Assembly: GCF_030269605.1 (NCBI RefSeq)
Contig: NZ_BSTQ01000007.1
Span: 124,001-188,000 of the forward strand
Length of the DNA stretch: 64,000 bases
Reading direction: 5' to 3'
Origin: Lentzea sp. NBRC 105346
Lineage (GTDB): Bacteria; Actinomycetota; Actinomycetes; Mycobacteriales; Pseudonocardiaceae
The position numbers were made by a program, and so were the translations under genes. Numbering within the stretch: the stretch's first letter is position 1; each line of letters starts with the position of its first letter. Shown piece after piece: positions 1 through 9,121 of this stretch. The notes under the pieces are model-generated. The model saw nothing but the letters and a program-made list of their open reading frames with translations. It made no database searches and was not told where the DNA came from.

Positions 1-1
1 C

Positions 2-412
2 GGGCAGATGCGCGCGGCTGTCATGCACCTGCTCGCCGAACGACCGATGCACGGCTACGAGATGATCCAGGAGATCGCCCGGCGCACGGACGGCCAGTGG
101 ACGCCCAGCCCCGGTTCGATCTACCCGACGTTGCAGATGCTGGCCGACGAGGGCATCGTCACGGCGGTCGAGGAGGACGGCAAGAAGCTCTTCACCCTCA
201 CCGACGCCACGGCGGCCGAAGGGTCCCCGGCACCGTGGGAGGGCATCCAGCTCGACCCGGTGGACGGCGAGCTGCGCACGGCGGTCCGCCTGCTCGGCAG
301 TGCCATGGAGCAGATCTCCCACGCCGGCACCACCGAGCAGAAGGAACGCGCGATCAAGCTCTACAACGAGCTGCGCCGCAAGCTCTACGCCATCCTCGGC
401 GAGGAGTCGTAG
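2..412 (+). CDS. PadR-family transcriptional regulator (5' end outside window)
   Basis: The reading frame is open to the window edge, and the usual PadR N-terminus is missing before the first visible Met at base 8, so the gene is probably cut. The N-terminal part is a winged helix with the PadR signature: AVMHLLAERPMHGYEMI, then PSPGSIYPTLQMLADEGIV, in which the wing reads template-like SPGSIYPTL. The C-terminal helix (ending KLYAILGEES) fits the dimerisation arm. PadR proteins repress small detoxification or efflux genes in response to small molecules. The next gene, an aldo/keto reductase, converges on it with no gap, so it is not co-transcribed. The target is unknown. Confidence 0.9.
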   Translation, partial: GQMRAAVMHLLAERPMHGYEMIQEIARRTDGQWTPSPGSIYPTLQMLADEGIVTAVEEDGKKLFTLTDATAAEGSPAPWEGIQLDPVDGELRTAVRLLGSAMEQISHAGTTEQKERAIKLYNELRRKLYAILGEES

Positions 413-1390
413 TCACCAGCGGTCGTGCACGTGCGGCCGGATCAGCTCGTCGTACACGCGCGTGATCTCCGCCGAGTCGACCGGCGCGAGGTCGGCGGCC
501 GTGGCGTTGGCCCGAGCCTGCTCCACGTTGCGCGCACCCGGAATCACGACCGTCACACCCGGCTGGTCGACGATCCAGCGCAGCGCGAACTGCGCCATCG
601 TCGCCCCCGCGGGCACCAGGGGACGCAACCGTTCGACCGCCTCCAGGCCGACGTCGTAAGGCACACCGGAGAACGTCTCCCCGACGTCGAACGCCTCGCC
701 GTTGCGGTTGTAGTTGCGGTGGTCGTCCGCACCGAACGAAGTGTCCTTTGTGTACTTCCCGGACAGCAGGCCGGACGCGAGCGGCACCCGCGCGATGATC
801 GCGACACCCGCTGACGCCGCCGCGGGCAGCACTTCCTCCAACGGCTTGTGCCGGAACGCGTTCAGGATGATCTGCACGCTCGCCACGTTCGGCCGCGCGA
901 TCGCGGTCAGCGCTTCCTCGACCCGCTCCACGCTCACGCCGTACGCGGCGATCCGCTTGGCGTCGACCATCTCGTCGAGCACGTCGAACACCGCGTCGGT
1001 GCGGTAGACGGGCGTGGGCGGGCAGTGCAACTGCACCAGGTCGAGGGTGTCCACGCCGAGGTTGCGCCGGCTGCGGTCGTTCCACGCGAGGAAGTTCTCG
1101 CGGCTGTACCCCTCCGGCGTCTGCTCGGGCAGCCGCCGCCCCATCTTCGTCGCCACGAAGATGCCGGGATCGTTGCGTTCCTTGAGGAACCGGCCCACCA
1201 GGGTCTCGCTGCGGCCGTCGCCGTACACGTCCGCGGTGTCGAAGAAGTCGACACCCGTGTCGGCGGCGGCGTGCAGCAACGCGAGCGCGTCGCGTTCGTC
1301 CACCTCGCCCCAGTCGGCGCCGAGCTGCCAGCAGCCCAGCCCCATCACGCCGAAGTCGCGCCCCAGCCTGCCTGCGTTTCGCTTCTCCAC
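413..1390 (-). CDS. Aldo/keto reductase
   Basis: About 325 residues, the usual size for the family. The sequence follows the TIM-barrel AKR pattern: FGVMGLGCWQLG near the N-terminus, GVDFFDTADVYGDGRSE carrying the catalytic Asp and Tyr, KMGRR with the catalytic Lys, and VDTLDLVQLHCPP with the catalytic His. The C-terminal part VTVVIPGARNVEQARAN binds NADP(H). The frame is open much further upstream, but that extension lies antisense over the next gene and does not look like AKR. The GTG at 1390 (reading VEKRNAGRLG) places the protein correctly. It probably reduces carbonyl compounds with NADPH; the substrate is not predictable. Confidence 0.9.
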   Translation of the reverse strand: MEKRNAGRLGRDFGVMGLGCWQLGADWGEVDERDALALLHAAADTGVDFFDTADVYGDGRSETLVGRFLKERNDPGIFVATKMGRRLPEQTPEGYSRENFLAWNDRSRRNLGVDTLDLVQLHCPPTPVYRTDAVFDVLDEMVDAKRIAAYGVSVERVEEALTAIARPNVASVQIILNAFRHKPLEEVLPAAASAGVAIIARVPLASGLLSGKYTKDTSFGADDHRNYNRNGEAFDVGETFSGVPYDVGLEAVERLRPLVPAGATMAQFALRWIVDQPGVTVVIPGARNVEQARANATAADLAPVDSAEITRVYDELIRPHVHDRW

Positions 1391-1400
1391 GAACGTGAAC

Positions 1401-1835
1401 CTAGTCCTCGTAGAACGCGCCCTCACCCGGTACCCACCACCAGTGCGCCACGGTGCTGCGGGCCGACCAGGCGCGAACGTGCAGCCGGTCCCGCTCGACG
1501 TGCGCCCGCGGGTCGCTCTCGATCTTTCCGCCCCACGAGGTGAAGCGCAGGCCCTTCGCCGCACTCCACGACCACCCCGACAGCGTGCCGTCGGCTCCAC
1601 GGGCGAACACAAGCTGTTCGTCGCCGCGCACCAGCACCTCCGGAGCGCCGACGATCGAGCCGCCCCAGTCGGCGAAGTAGACGACGCCGTCAGATCCTCG
1701 CCACCAGTGGGACAACGTGTTCCGGTCCGAGCGCGCGAACACGTGCCCGTGGACGTGTCCCGGCTCGGAAACCGCAATGGGCCCGGCCACCATCATGATC
1801 GACGCCGTTATCCCCAGAACGAGCCATCGCCTCAT
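1401..1835 (-). CDS. Small secreted protein with PLL/DUF346-like beta-propeller repeats
   Basis: The 144-residue product starts with MRRWLVLGITASIMMVAG, a typical Sec signal peptide with an Ala-rich cleavage zone near residue 25. The mature part has about two and a half repeats of roughly 40 residues. Each has the pattern LSHWW or LSGWSW, a Gly-rich turn, then W-G-G and a Pro about 45 residues apart. This resembles the blades of PLL-type fucose-binding lectins and the actinobacterial DUF346 repeat. Full propellers have seven blades, so this protein is either a fragment or must oligomerise. An upstream Met extension is possible, but the chosen start gives the cleanest signal peptide. Function is inferred only from the repeats. 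Confidence 0.6.
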   Translation of the reverse strand: MRRWLVLGITASIMMVAGPIAVSEPGHVHGHVFARSDRNTLSHWWRGSDGVVYFADWGGSIVGAPEVLVRGDEQLVFARGADGTLSGWSWSAAKGLRFTSWGGKIESDPRAHVERDRLHVRAWSARSTVAHWWWVPGEGAFYED

Positions 1836-1889
1836 GTGACCAGGGTCGACGACCGGTCTGCAAGTCCTCTGCAAACCGCCTGCAAGTCG

Positions 1890-2633
1890 CTAGACGATCA
1901 ACCCGGCGGGCTTGCGGCGGACGTGCAGGCGGTAGCCGACGGGGAAGCTCAGCCCCGGCGTCGCCGCGATCGCGCGGTCCGCCACCTTCTCGGAGAACTC
2001 GATGCGCAGCACGGCCTCCAGATCCTCGCGCCGCTCGAACCGCCACTCGGCGACGATCCGCCGCAGGCTGAACCCGTTGTCCGCGAAGAACTTCTCCACC
2101 GCGGCCGGGTTGTAGCGCGGTTCGTCGGCGCACAGCCACGGCCCGTACGGCTCGGCCGTGCCGTCCAGGTCGACGATCGCGAGCGCGCCGCCGGGCCGCA
2201 GCACCCGATCGGCCTCCTGCAGACCCGGTTCACAGCCGGGCCCGAAGAAGTAGGCGGTCCGCGCGTGCACGAGGTCGGCGGACGCGTCCGGCAGCGGCAG
2301 GCGTTGCGCGGGACCGGAGAGCGCTCGCACACCGGGCAGATCGGCGATCCGCTGCCGTGCCCGCACGACCAGCGGCTGGTGCGGCTCGACGCCGACGACG
2401 CTGCGGGCCGTCTCGGAGAACATCGGCAGGTGGAAACCCGTGCCGCAGCCGACGTCGACCACGTCGAGCCCGGTCCAGTCGCACTCCGCGCGCAGGGCGG
2501 CCCAGATCGCGCCGCCCGCGTCCTGCGCGCGGTTCTCGATCTCGTAGACCTCCGGCCAGTGCCAGATGTTCGGGCTCGGCACCACGTCGACCGGTCTGAC
2601 CGCGGCCAGTGCCGCCCGGACGAAGCCCTTCAC
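1890..2633 (-). CDS. Class I SAM-dependent methyltransferase
   Basis: The 247-residue protein has the Rossmann-fold SAM-binding motif I as VVDVGCGTGFHLP (about residues 58-70). Motif II has an acidic residue, VVGVEPHQP. The later DASADLVHARTAYFF and VLRPGGALAIVDLD segments match motifs post-I and III of the Methyltransf_11 group. The acceptor substrate is not predictable. The stretch upstream (2634-2735) separates it from the divergent VOC gene and must hold both promoters. Confidence 0.85.
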   Translation of the reverse strand: MKGFVRAALAAVRPVDVVPSPNIWHWPEVYEIENRAQDAGGAIWAALRAECDWTGLDVVDVGCGTGFHLPMFSETARSVVGVEPHQPLVVRARQRIADLPGVRALSGPAQRLPLPDASADLVHARTAYFFGPGCEPGLQEADRVLRPGGALAIVDLDGTAEPYGPWLCADEPRYNPAAVEKFFADNGFSLRRIVAEWRFERREDLEAVLRIEFSEKVADRAIAATPGLSFPVGYRLHVRRKPAGLIV

Positions 2634-2735
2634 GCGAATCCCCTCACGAGTGCACTGTAGTTGTCAGTTGACTGTTCGGAATCGGCGTTCGACGGCGTAG
2701 CGTGATCACATCTTCACCCCCTGCAGGAGGCGGCT

Positions 2736-3557
2736 GTGTCGATCGCGCCCAACTCGCCCCGGATCAGGCCGCTACTCGCGGGTAGCCCCTGCTGGGTCGA
2801 GCTTCCCGTCCCTGACATCCGATCCGCCGTGGACTTCTACACGGGCCTGTTCGGATGGCACTACACCGACGACGACGGCTACACCGTCGCCATGGTCGAC
2901 GGCATTCCCGTCGCCGGCCTCCCGCAGTCGGAGGCGCCCGGACCGTGGCGGCTGTACCTGCTCACACCGCACGCGCGGGCGACCGCGGAGAAGGCGTTCC
3001 ACCTGGGCGGATCGGTGCTGCGCAATCCCGAGGAGAGTGCGGACCACACGCAGTCGACGCTGATCACCGACCCGACCGGCGCGGTCGTCGGGTTCCGGCA
3101 CGTGCCACCCGACTGGCGGTTCGGCACCGACGGGCACGGCGCGTTCGCGTGGGCGGAGCTGAACACGCGCGACGGCGCCGCGGCCGACACGTTCTTCCGG
3201 GACCTGTGCCACTACGACATGACCCAGATCGGTGACGGGCACCGGCTGGACTACGTCGTCTACTCGGTCGAGGGCCAGGACGTCGTGGGCAGACAGCGGA
3301 TGGGACGAGAGTTCCAATACCGGGAGAAGCCGCACTGGATGATCTACTTCAACTCCGCGCCGGAGATCGACATCGACGCGGTGGCGACGCGCGTGCTCGA
3401 GCTGGGCGGCCGGGTCACCGTCGAGCCCTACGACACGCCGTTCGGGCGCATAACGACCGTCGAGGACCACAACCATATGGCGTTCTCGGTCGTCGACCAG
3501 TCCCGCGCCATCGAGGCCGAGCCGCGTGCCGAGGTCGACGACCCGTACGACGACTGA
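2736..3557 (+). CDS. VOC-superfamily protein with two glyoxalase-like domains
   Basis: The 273-residue protein has two vicinal-oxygen-chelate modules. Residues about 15-125 run from PCWVELPVPDIRSAVDFYTGLFGW to VVGFRHV. Residues about 135-255 run from GAFAWAELNTRDGAAADTFF to NHMAFSVV. It matches the actinobacterial family of tandem VOC proteins of about 260 residues annotated as glyoxalase/bleomycin-resistance-like or 27-kDa antigen Cfp30B-like. The start is a GTG preceded by AGGAGG. Enzymatic activity is not certain: such proteins may bind metal and small ligands, or may be stress-related dioxygenase-fold proteins. Confidence 0.85.
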   Translation: MSIAPNSPRIRPLLAGSPCWVELPVPDIRSAVDFYTGLFGWHYTDDDGYTVAMVDGIPVAGLPQSEAPGPWRLYLLTPHARATAEKAFHLGGSVLRNPEESADHTQSTLITDPTGAVVGFRHVPPDWRFGTDGHGAFAWAELNTRDGAAADTFFRDLCHYDMTQIGDGHRLDYVVYSVEGQDVVGRQRMGREFQYREKPHWMIYFNSAPEIDIDAVATRVLELGGRVTVEPYDTPFGRITTVEDHNHMAFSVVDQSRAIEAEPRAEVDDPYDD

Positions 3558-3566
3558 CGTCCCGGT

Positions 3567-4412
3567 TTACACGAACAGGTGAAGTAGCAGCCAGGACACG
3601 ACGGCCGACGGCAGCAGCGAGTCCATCCGGTCCATCAGGCCGCCGTGACCGGGCAGCAGCGTGCCCATGTCCTTGATCCCGAGGTCGCGCTTGATCAGCG
3701 ACTCGACGAGGTCACCCGCGGTCGCCGTGATGACGAGTGCCGCGCCGAACAGCACGCCCTGCCACCACTCGCCGTCGATCAGCAGGCTGACCGTCAGTGC
3801 GCCACCGGCCATGCCCGCGATCATCGATCCCGCGAAGCCCTCCCAGGACTTCTTCGGGCTGATCGCCGGCGCCATCGGGTGCTTGCCGAAGAAGACGCCC
3901 GCCGCGTAGCCGCCGGTGTCGGACAGCACGACGCCGATGAGGAAGCAGAAGGCGCGGCCCGCGCCGTCCTCGGGGACGACGAGCATCGCCGCGAACGTGC
4001 CGAACAGCGGGATGTACGCGGCCGTCAGCACCGAGGCCGACAGGTCGCGCAGGTAACCGTCGGCGCCGCCGCGGAACCGCCAGATCATGCACGCGATGAC
4101 CGTGATCACGAACGCGGTCATCAGACCGGTCCGTTCCAACGGCCAGGACAGCCAGATCATCGCCTGGCCGCCGATGAGCACGGGGATCAGCGCGACCTGG
4201 ATACCGCTCTTCTTCAAGGCGGTCGACAGCTCGACCGTCGCGACGGCGACGGCGGCCGCGACGATGCCGATGAAGATCTGCCGGTAGGTGAGCAGCGCGG
4301 CGATGATCACCGCGCCGAGGCTCACCCCTACCAGGATCGCCGCCCGCAGGTCGCGTCCGGCTCTGGACGGCTTGGACGCGTCCTGCTGACCGCCAATCAC
4401 CTGTGCTCCCAC
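3567..4412 (-). CDS. cdsA: Phosphatidate cytidylyltransferase (CDP-diacylglycerol synthase)
   Basis: An integral membrane enzyme making CDP-diacylglycerol from phosphatidate and CTP, the entry to phospholipid synthesis. About eight hydrophobic segments are visible over 281 residues. The C-terminal CTP_transf_1 signature is present: KSWEGFAGS, then DLVESLIKRDLGIKDMGTLLPGHGG and MDRMDS, with the conserved KRD...KD...PGHGG..DR residues. It uses a GTG start just after the stop of frr, so the two are probably translated together. Position after pyrH-frr is the standard bacterial order. Confidence 0.96.
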   Translation of the reverse strand: MGAQVIGGQQDASKPSRAGRDLRAAILVGVSLGAVIIAALLTYRQIFIGIVAAAVAVATVELSTALKKSGIQVALIPVLIGGQAMIWLSWPLERTGLMTAFVITVIACMIWRFRGGADGYLRDLSASVLTAAYIPLFGTFAAMLVVPEDGAGRAFCFLIGVVLSDTGGYAAGVFFGKHPMAPAISPKKSWEGFAGSMIAGMAGGALTVSLLIDGEWWQGVLFGAALVITATAGDLVESLIKRDLGIKDMGTLLPGHGGLMDRMDSLLPSAVVSWLLLHLFV

Positions 4413-4413
4413 A

Positions 4414-4971
4414 TCAGACCTCGAGGAGCTCGGTTTCCTTGTGCTTCACCAGCTCGTCGACCTGAGCGGTGTACTTGTGCGTGAGGGAGTCGAGCTCCTT
4501 CTCACCGCGCACGCCGTCGTCCTCGCCGACCTCGCCGTCCTTGACGAGACGGTCGATCTCTTCCTTGGCCTTGCGGCGAACGCCACGCACCGAGACGCGG
4601 GCCTCTTCGCCCTTGGTCTTCGCGACCTTGACCATCTCCTTGCGGCGCTCCTCGGAGAGCTGCGGGATGACCACGCGAATGACCGTGCCGTCGTTGCTCG
4701 GGTTCACTCCGAGGTCCGAGTCGCGGATGGCCTTCTCGATGGAGTGCAGCTGGCTGGTGTCGTACGGCTTGATGACCGCCATCCGAGCCTCGGGGATCGC
4801 AACGCTCGCCAGCTGGTTCAGCGGGGTCGGCGATCCGTAGTACTCGACGACGATGCGCGAGAACATCGAAGGGTTGGCGCGACCGGTCCGGACGGAGGCG
4901 AGGTTTTCCTTCGCCACCGAGACCGCCTTTTCCATCTTCTCCTCGGCATCGAGGAGGGTCTCGTCGATCAC
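4414..4971 (-). CDS. frr: Ribosome recycling factor
   Basis: The 185-residue protein splits post-termination ribosomes together with EF-G. It has the family's length and landmarks: [15 protein letters not shown] near residues 26-40, the [17 protein letters not shown] segment and C-terminal [11 protein letters not shown] longer reading frame begins further upstream, but the GTG at 4971 (reading [13 protein letters not shown]) matches the family start. That GTG also has AAGGAG just before it. It lies between pyrH and cdsA, as in most bacteria. Confidence 0.96.
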   Translation of the reverse strand: MIDETLLDAEEKMEKAVSVAKENLASVRTGRANPSMFSRIVVEYYGSPTPLNQLASVAIPEARMAVIKPYDTSQLHSIEKAIRDSDLGVNPSNDGTVIRVVIPQLSEERRKEMVKVAKTKGEEARVSVRGVRRKAKEEIDRLVKDGEVGEDDGVRGEKELDSLTHKYTAQVDELVKHKETELLEV

Positions 4972-5017
4972 GACTGCTCCTTGCTCTGCGTGCGTGTCTG
5001 CCCTGATCCCAGCAGGT

Positions 5018-5764
5018 CTAGAAAGCTGGACGCCCACCGGGGGTACTCACCAGGGTTCCGATCTTCTCACCACGCACCGCGCGCGCAATGTTCCCCTCGG
5101 TGAGGAGGTTGAAAACGAGGATCGGCATGTTGTTGTCCATGCAGAGGCTGAACGCGGTCGCGTCTGCGACGTTGAGGCCTCGTTCGAGGACCTCGCGGTG
5201 CGTGATGTTGTCGAACATCAGCGCATCCGGATCGATCTTGGGGTCGGCGGTGTAGACGCCGTCGACGGCCTTGGCCATCAGCACGATCTCGCAACCGATC
5301 TCCAGCGCGCGCTGCGCGGCCGTCGTGTCGGTCGAGAAGTAGGGCAGACCGGCGCCGCCGCCGAAGATCACGACGCGGCCCTTGTCGAGGTGACGCATCG
5401 CGCGGCGCGGGATGTAGGACTCGGCCACCTGCGTCATCTGGATGGAGGTCTGTACGCGCGTGTCGATGCCGTGCTCGCGCTCGAGGAAGTCCTGCAGCGC
5501 CAGGCAGTTCATGACCGTGCCGAGCATGCCCATGTAGTCCGCGCGGGAGCGGTCCATGCCGCGCTGCTGCAGTTCGGCGCCGCGGAAGAAGTTGCCACCG
5601 CCGATGACGACGGCGACCTGGACGCCGGAGCGGACCACGGCGGCGATCTGGCGGGCGACCGTCTGGACCACGTCGGGGTCGACACCGACTCCGCCGCCAC
5701 CGAACATCTCGCCGCCGAGCTTCAGCATCACCCGGTTGTAGCCGTGGCTACCCTCTTCGCTCAC
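5018..5764 (-). CDS. pyrH: UMP kinase
   Basis: Bacterial UMP kinase of the amino-acid-kinase fold, converting UMP to UDP with ATP and allosterically tuned by GTP and UTP. The 248-residue protein shows the N-terminal [13 protein letters not shown] nucleotide-binding loop, [13 protein letters not shown], and [20 protein letters not shown] that binds [17 protein letters not shown] is also present. It is in the usual order rpsB-tsf-pyrH-frr. Confidence 0.97.
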   Translation of the reverse strand: MSEEGSHGYNRVMLKLGGEMFGGGGVGVDPDVVQTVARQIAAVVRSGVQVAVVIGGGNFFRGAELQQRGMDRSRADYMGMLGTVMNCLALQDFLEREHGIDTRVQTSIQMTQVAESYIPRRAMRHLDKGRVVIFGGGAGLPYFSTDTTAAQRALEIGCEIVLMAKAVDGVYTADPKIDPDALMFDNITHREVLERGLNVADATAFSLCMDNNMPILVFNLLTEGNIARAVRGEKIGTLVSTPGGRPAF

Positions 5765-5812
5765 TGGTCCTCTCCTCGCGGCATTGGAAGGGGTTTGGAC
5801 TCGGACACGGCA

Positions 5813-5846
5813 AGGGCGGGGTCGCCGTCAAGCGCAACCCCGCCCT
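5813..5846 (-). terminator. GC-rich hairpin after tsf
   Basis: A perfect 9-bp inverted repeat (AGGGCGGGG / CCCCGCCCT) with a 16-nt loop begins 9 bases beyond the tsf stop codon, between tsf and pyrH. There is no clear U-tract. It may be a weak intrinsic terminator or an mRNA 3'-stabilising structure that lowers expression of the downstream pyrH-frr-cdsA genes relative to tsf. Confidence 0.55.
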
Positions 5847-5854
5847 CGCACGTC

Positions 5855-6670
5855 TCAGCTCTGGCCGACCTCGAACCGAGCGAAACGGGTAACCGTCACG
5901 CCGGCCTCGTCCAGCAGGGCCTTGACCGTCTTCTTGCTGTCCGTCACGGAAGCCTGCTCGAGGAGCACGACGTCCTTGAAGAAGCCGTTGACGCGACCCT
6001 CGACGATCTTGGGCAGCGCGCCTTCCGGCTTGCCCTCCTCGCGAGCGGTCTCCTCGGCGATGCGGCGCTCGTTCGCGACGAGCTCCTCCGGGACGTCCTC
6101 GCGGGTGACGTACTTCGGACGCATCGCGGCGATCTGCATCGCGGCACCCTTGGCGGCCTCGGCGTTGTCACCGGTGTACTCGACCAGCACGCCGACGGCG
6201 GGCGGCAGGTCGGCGGCACGCTTGTGCAGGTAGGTCGAGACGGTGCCGTCGAAGTCGACGGCCTTGGCCAGCTCGAGCTTCTCGCCGATCTTGGCGGAGA
6301 ACTCCTGGACCAGCGCGTCGACCGACTTGCCGTCGACTTCGATGGCCTTGAGGGCCTCGACGTCGGCGACCTTGTTGGCCTTGGCGATCGCGACGATCTC
6401 GTCCGCGAGGGCGATGAAGTCGGCGTTCTTGGCGACGAAGTCGGTCTCGCAGCGCAGCTCGACCATCGCGCCGTCCTTGACGGCGACCAGGCCGTTGGAC
6501 GTGGTGCGCTCGGCGCGCTTGCCGACGTCCTTGGCGCCCTTGATGCGCAGGATCTCGACGGCCTTCTCGAAGTCGCCGTCAGCCTCGTCCAGCGCCTTCT
6601 TGCAGTCCATCATGCCGGCGGCGGTGAGCTCGCGGAGCTTCTTGACGTCCGCGGTGGTGTAGTTCGCCAT
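5855..6670 (-). CDS. tsf: Elongation factor Ts
   Basis: Nucleotide exchange factor for EF-Tu, 271 residues. The N-terminal UBA-like module reads [30 protein letters not shown]. The core carries [12 protein letters not shown], the TDFVA(K/R)N signature contacting EF-Tu. The C-terminal part [15 protein letters not shown] is typical. It lies between rpsB and pyrH, with GC-rich hairpins on both sides suggesting graded expression. Confidence 0.97.
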   Translation of the reverse strand: MANYTTADVKKLRELTAAGMMDCKKALDEADGDFEKAVEILRIKGAKDVGKRAERTTSNGLVAVKDGAMVELRCETDFVAKNADFIALADEIVAIAKANKVADVEALKAIEVDGKSVDALVQEFSAKIGEKLELAKAVDFDGTVSTYLHKRAADLPPAVGVLVEYTGDNAEAAKGAAMQIAAMRPKYVTREDVPEELVANERRIAEETAREEGKPEGALPKIVEGRVNGFFKDVVLLEQASVTDSKKTVKALLDEAGVTVTRFARFEVGQS

Positions 6671-6702
6671 CGTTTTCCTTCTGCGATGTACGCGCTTGAG
6701 TC

Positions 6703-6734
6703 CACGCGGCGCCCATGGCGGGGCGCCGCGTGGT
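6703..6734 (-). terminator. Strong hairpin after rpsB
   Basis: A perfect 12-bp stem (CCACGCGGCGCC / GGCGCCGCGTGG) with an 8-nt loop lies 5 bases past the rpsB stop and before tsf. The position suits partial termination or 3'-end protection of an abundant rpsB transcript. No U-run follows, as is common in high-GC actinobacteria. Confidence 0.6.
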
Positions 6735-6739
6735 TCGAA

Positions 6740-7558
<819 letters not shown>

Positions 7559-7912
7559 GGCCGGTTCGCACCTCGTCTGTCGGACGCGTTCGCACGCGTA
7601 TGCCGGTTGTCGCGGCCACCCCTTTGGCTGACCGCCCTGGTGCCCACACCGCCGTCCGCAACCCTCGGCTTTGCAGCTTCAGGACCGTTCGGACGTCGTG
7701 ACTCGGCCACACAGCTGTGTTGGGCCGGATCTGCGTTGGCACGCGAAGTCGTCCCGCGAGTACACGGGGCGCGCCGAGCAGTCTACGCCCTCCCCCCGAC
7801 AAACTTCGAATCGGCCCGAGGTCACGGGGGCAAGTTATCCACAACCCGCGAGTTATCCACAGTTTGGAGATCCCCGCTGGTCCCGCACCCTCGCCTTCGA
7901 GACCGTTTGGAC
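7559..7912. other. Divergent intergenic region rpsB / M23 peptidase
   Basis: This 354-base stretch has no plausible gene. It must carry the rpsB promoter (minus strand) and the promoter of the M23 peptidase (plus strand). Near the peptidase side it contains two consensus DnaA boxes, described separately. I see no tRNA, riboswitch or strong terminator in it. Confidence 0.6.
7835..7861 (+). promoter_or_regulatory. Pair of DnaA boxes
   Basis: Two exact TTATCCACA nonamers in the same orientation begin at 7835 and 7853, separated by 9 bases. Both match the bacterial DnaA consensus perfectly. They lie 52 bases upstream of the M23 peptidase start. A second pair with the same spacing is at 14827-14853. 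DnaA binding there could regulate transcription or titrate DnaA; this is inferred from motif identity only. Confidence 0.6.
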
Positions 7913-8362
7913 ATGCCCGCTCTCCTCGCCCTACTGCTCGTGCTCCCCATCCCCCACGGCCGCTTCGGCTGGCCCCTGGCCCCTCCACATGGGGTCGTGC
8001 GCTCGTTCGCCGCGCCCCCGTCTCCCTATGGGCCGGGCCACCGCGGCGTCGACCTGCTCGGTGTCGTCGGCGCCCCAGTGTTCGCGTCCGGTGACGGCGT
8101 TGTGGTGTTCGCGGGCTTGTTAGTGGACAGATCGCTCGTGTCGCTCGACCACGGCAGCCTGCGCACCACATACGAGCCCGTGACGCCCTCTGTCGCCGTA
8201 CACCAGCGCGTGCGGCGCGGTGAGGTGATCGGGACGCTGGCGGGCGGCCACCCCGGCTGCGACTCCTGCCTGCATTGGGGCGCCAGGCGCGGTCCCGAGT
8301 ACCTGAACCCCTTACGCCTGGTCTCGCCCGGCCGGGTCCGCCTGCTTCCCGTCGCCCCCTGA
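7913..8362 (+). CDS. M23-family peptidase (LytM/lysostaphin-like)
   Basis: A 149-residue protein with a hydrophobic N-terminus (MPALLALLLVLPIPHG) that may act as a secretion signal. An M23 core follows: GHRGVDLLG (His and Asp zinc ligands), APVFASGDGVVVFAG, then CLHWGAR in place of the usual HLHWG. M23 enzymes cut peptidoglycan cross-bridges. An M23 gene near rpsB is common in actinobacteria. The frame is open for several kilobases upstream, but that part is antisense shadow. One leucine is encoded by the rare codon TTA. Confidence 0.8.
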   Translation: MPALLALLLVLPIPHGRFGWPLAPPHGVVRSFAAPPSPYGPGHRGVDLLGVVGAPVFASGDGVVVFAGLLVDRSLVSLDHGSLRTTYEPVTPSVAVHQRVRRGEVIGTLAGGHPGCDSCLHWGARRGPEYLNPLRLVSPGRVRLLPVAP

Positions 8363-8490
8363 CGCGACCCGTCACACCGTTGCGGTCACCAACGGTTCCG
8401 GTGACGAGGTCGCGGTCTGCGCCCGACGCCCGCGCTGCCGCGCGCCCCGAGCGCGGCAGGGCACTCCCTCCCTGGGCGTCGCCGCAGACC

Positions 8491-8539
8491 GGTGGGCACG
8501 GCCGGCCGTCCCCTCGATACGAAGCCGGCCGTGCCCACC
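8491..8539. terminator. Hairpin downstream of the M23 peptidase
   Basis: A perfect 16-bp inverted repeat (GGTGGGCACGGCCGGC and its complement) with a 17-nt loop. It lies 128 bases past the M23 stop and could serve as a bidirectional terminator between the converging transcripts of the peptidase and whiG. Confidence 0.5.
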
Positions 8540-9064
8540 CCTATCCGCGAAAGGAGGCCAGCCCCTACGGAATTCGCCCCAGGCTGAGGGCACCGGGTCT
8601 CCCGGCTCGCCGACCGGTCCCGCCCGAACTCCGCAGCCGCCGACCTGCCGCACCCGGCCACACGCCCTGATCACATCCGCCCAACCGGTTCCGCCTCAGT
8701 CCACAACCGCCAAACAACCCCACCAAGCACAAACCCCGCCTCCTCCTCGCCCAAGCGACCCCACAGCCACCGGCCTCACGACCGCCCAACCGCCCCCACA
8801 AGCCCGACCCTGCCCTCACCACCGAGCCCCCGCCACGGCCCGCGATACCAATCCCACTCCGTTTCCCGCACTCCGCCCCACCGACTAGCGACGTCACGCA
8901 CCCCCATCCGCCGCCTTTGTCCAGAGGAGACCAATGACCACAAACCCCCGCTTCCCGCCAGCCGCCCCTCACCGCAGCTACCCCATCGCGCACCAACCGC
9001 GATCTTCCTGACCACCCCGCATCCCGTCTGACCCACCTCCTGCACACCCGTCCGCAAACGCGAA

Positions 9065-9098
9065 CCGGCCGGGAGTCGCGGGTGCGACTCCCGGCCGG
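9065..9098 (-). terminator. whiG terminator hairpin
   Basis: A perfect 14-bp stem (CCGGCCGGGAGTCG / CGACTCCCGGCCGG) with a 6-nt loop, 24 bases beyond the whiG stop codon. It is the expected end of the xerC-whiG transcript. Confidence 0.7.
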
Positions 9099-9121
9099 CG
9101 AGGGCACAGGGCTGTGGCGGG

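Larger units (their letters stand above)
8363..9121. other. Gene-free, C-rich spacer between M23 peptidase and whiG
   Basis: About 760 bases without a credible coding region. Possible frames have poor composition (Gly/Arg/Trp-rich on the minus strand) and no recognisable domain. The plus strand is unusually rich in C and A (runs such as CCACAACCGCC and CCCCACCAAGC). Two perfect hairpins lie at the two ends, described separately. It might be a decayed gene or an untranslated region; nothing more can be supported. Confidence 0.5.

Noticed and set aside
1391..1777. N-terminal extension of the aldo/keto reductase to 454 residues
   Set aside because: The extra part overlaps the secreted lectin-like gene on the same strand and has no similarity to AKR proteins.
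8565..9121. Minus-strand frame extending past whiG
   Set aside because: It is the shifted frame of whiG running into C-rich spacer; composition is Gly/Arg/Trp-rich and there is no domain.
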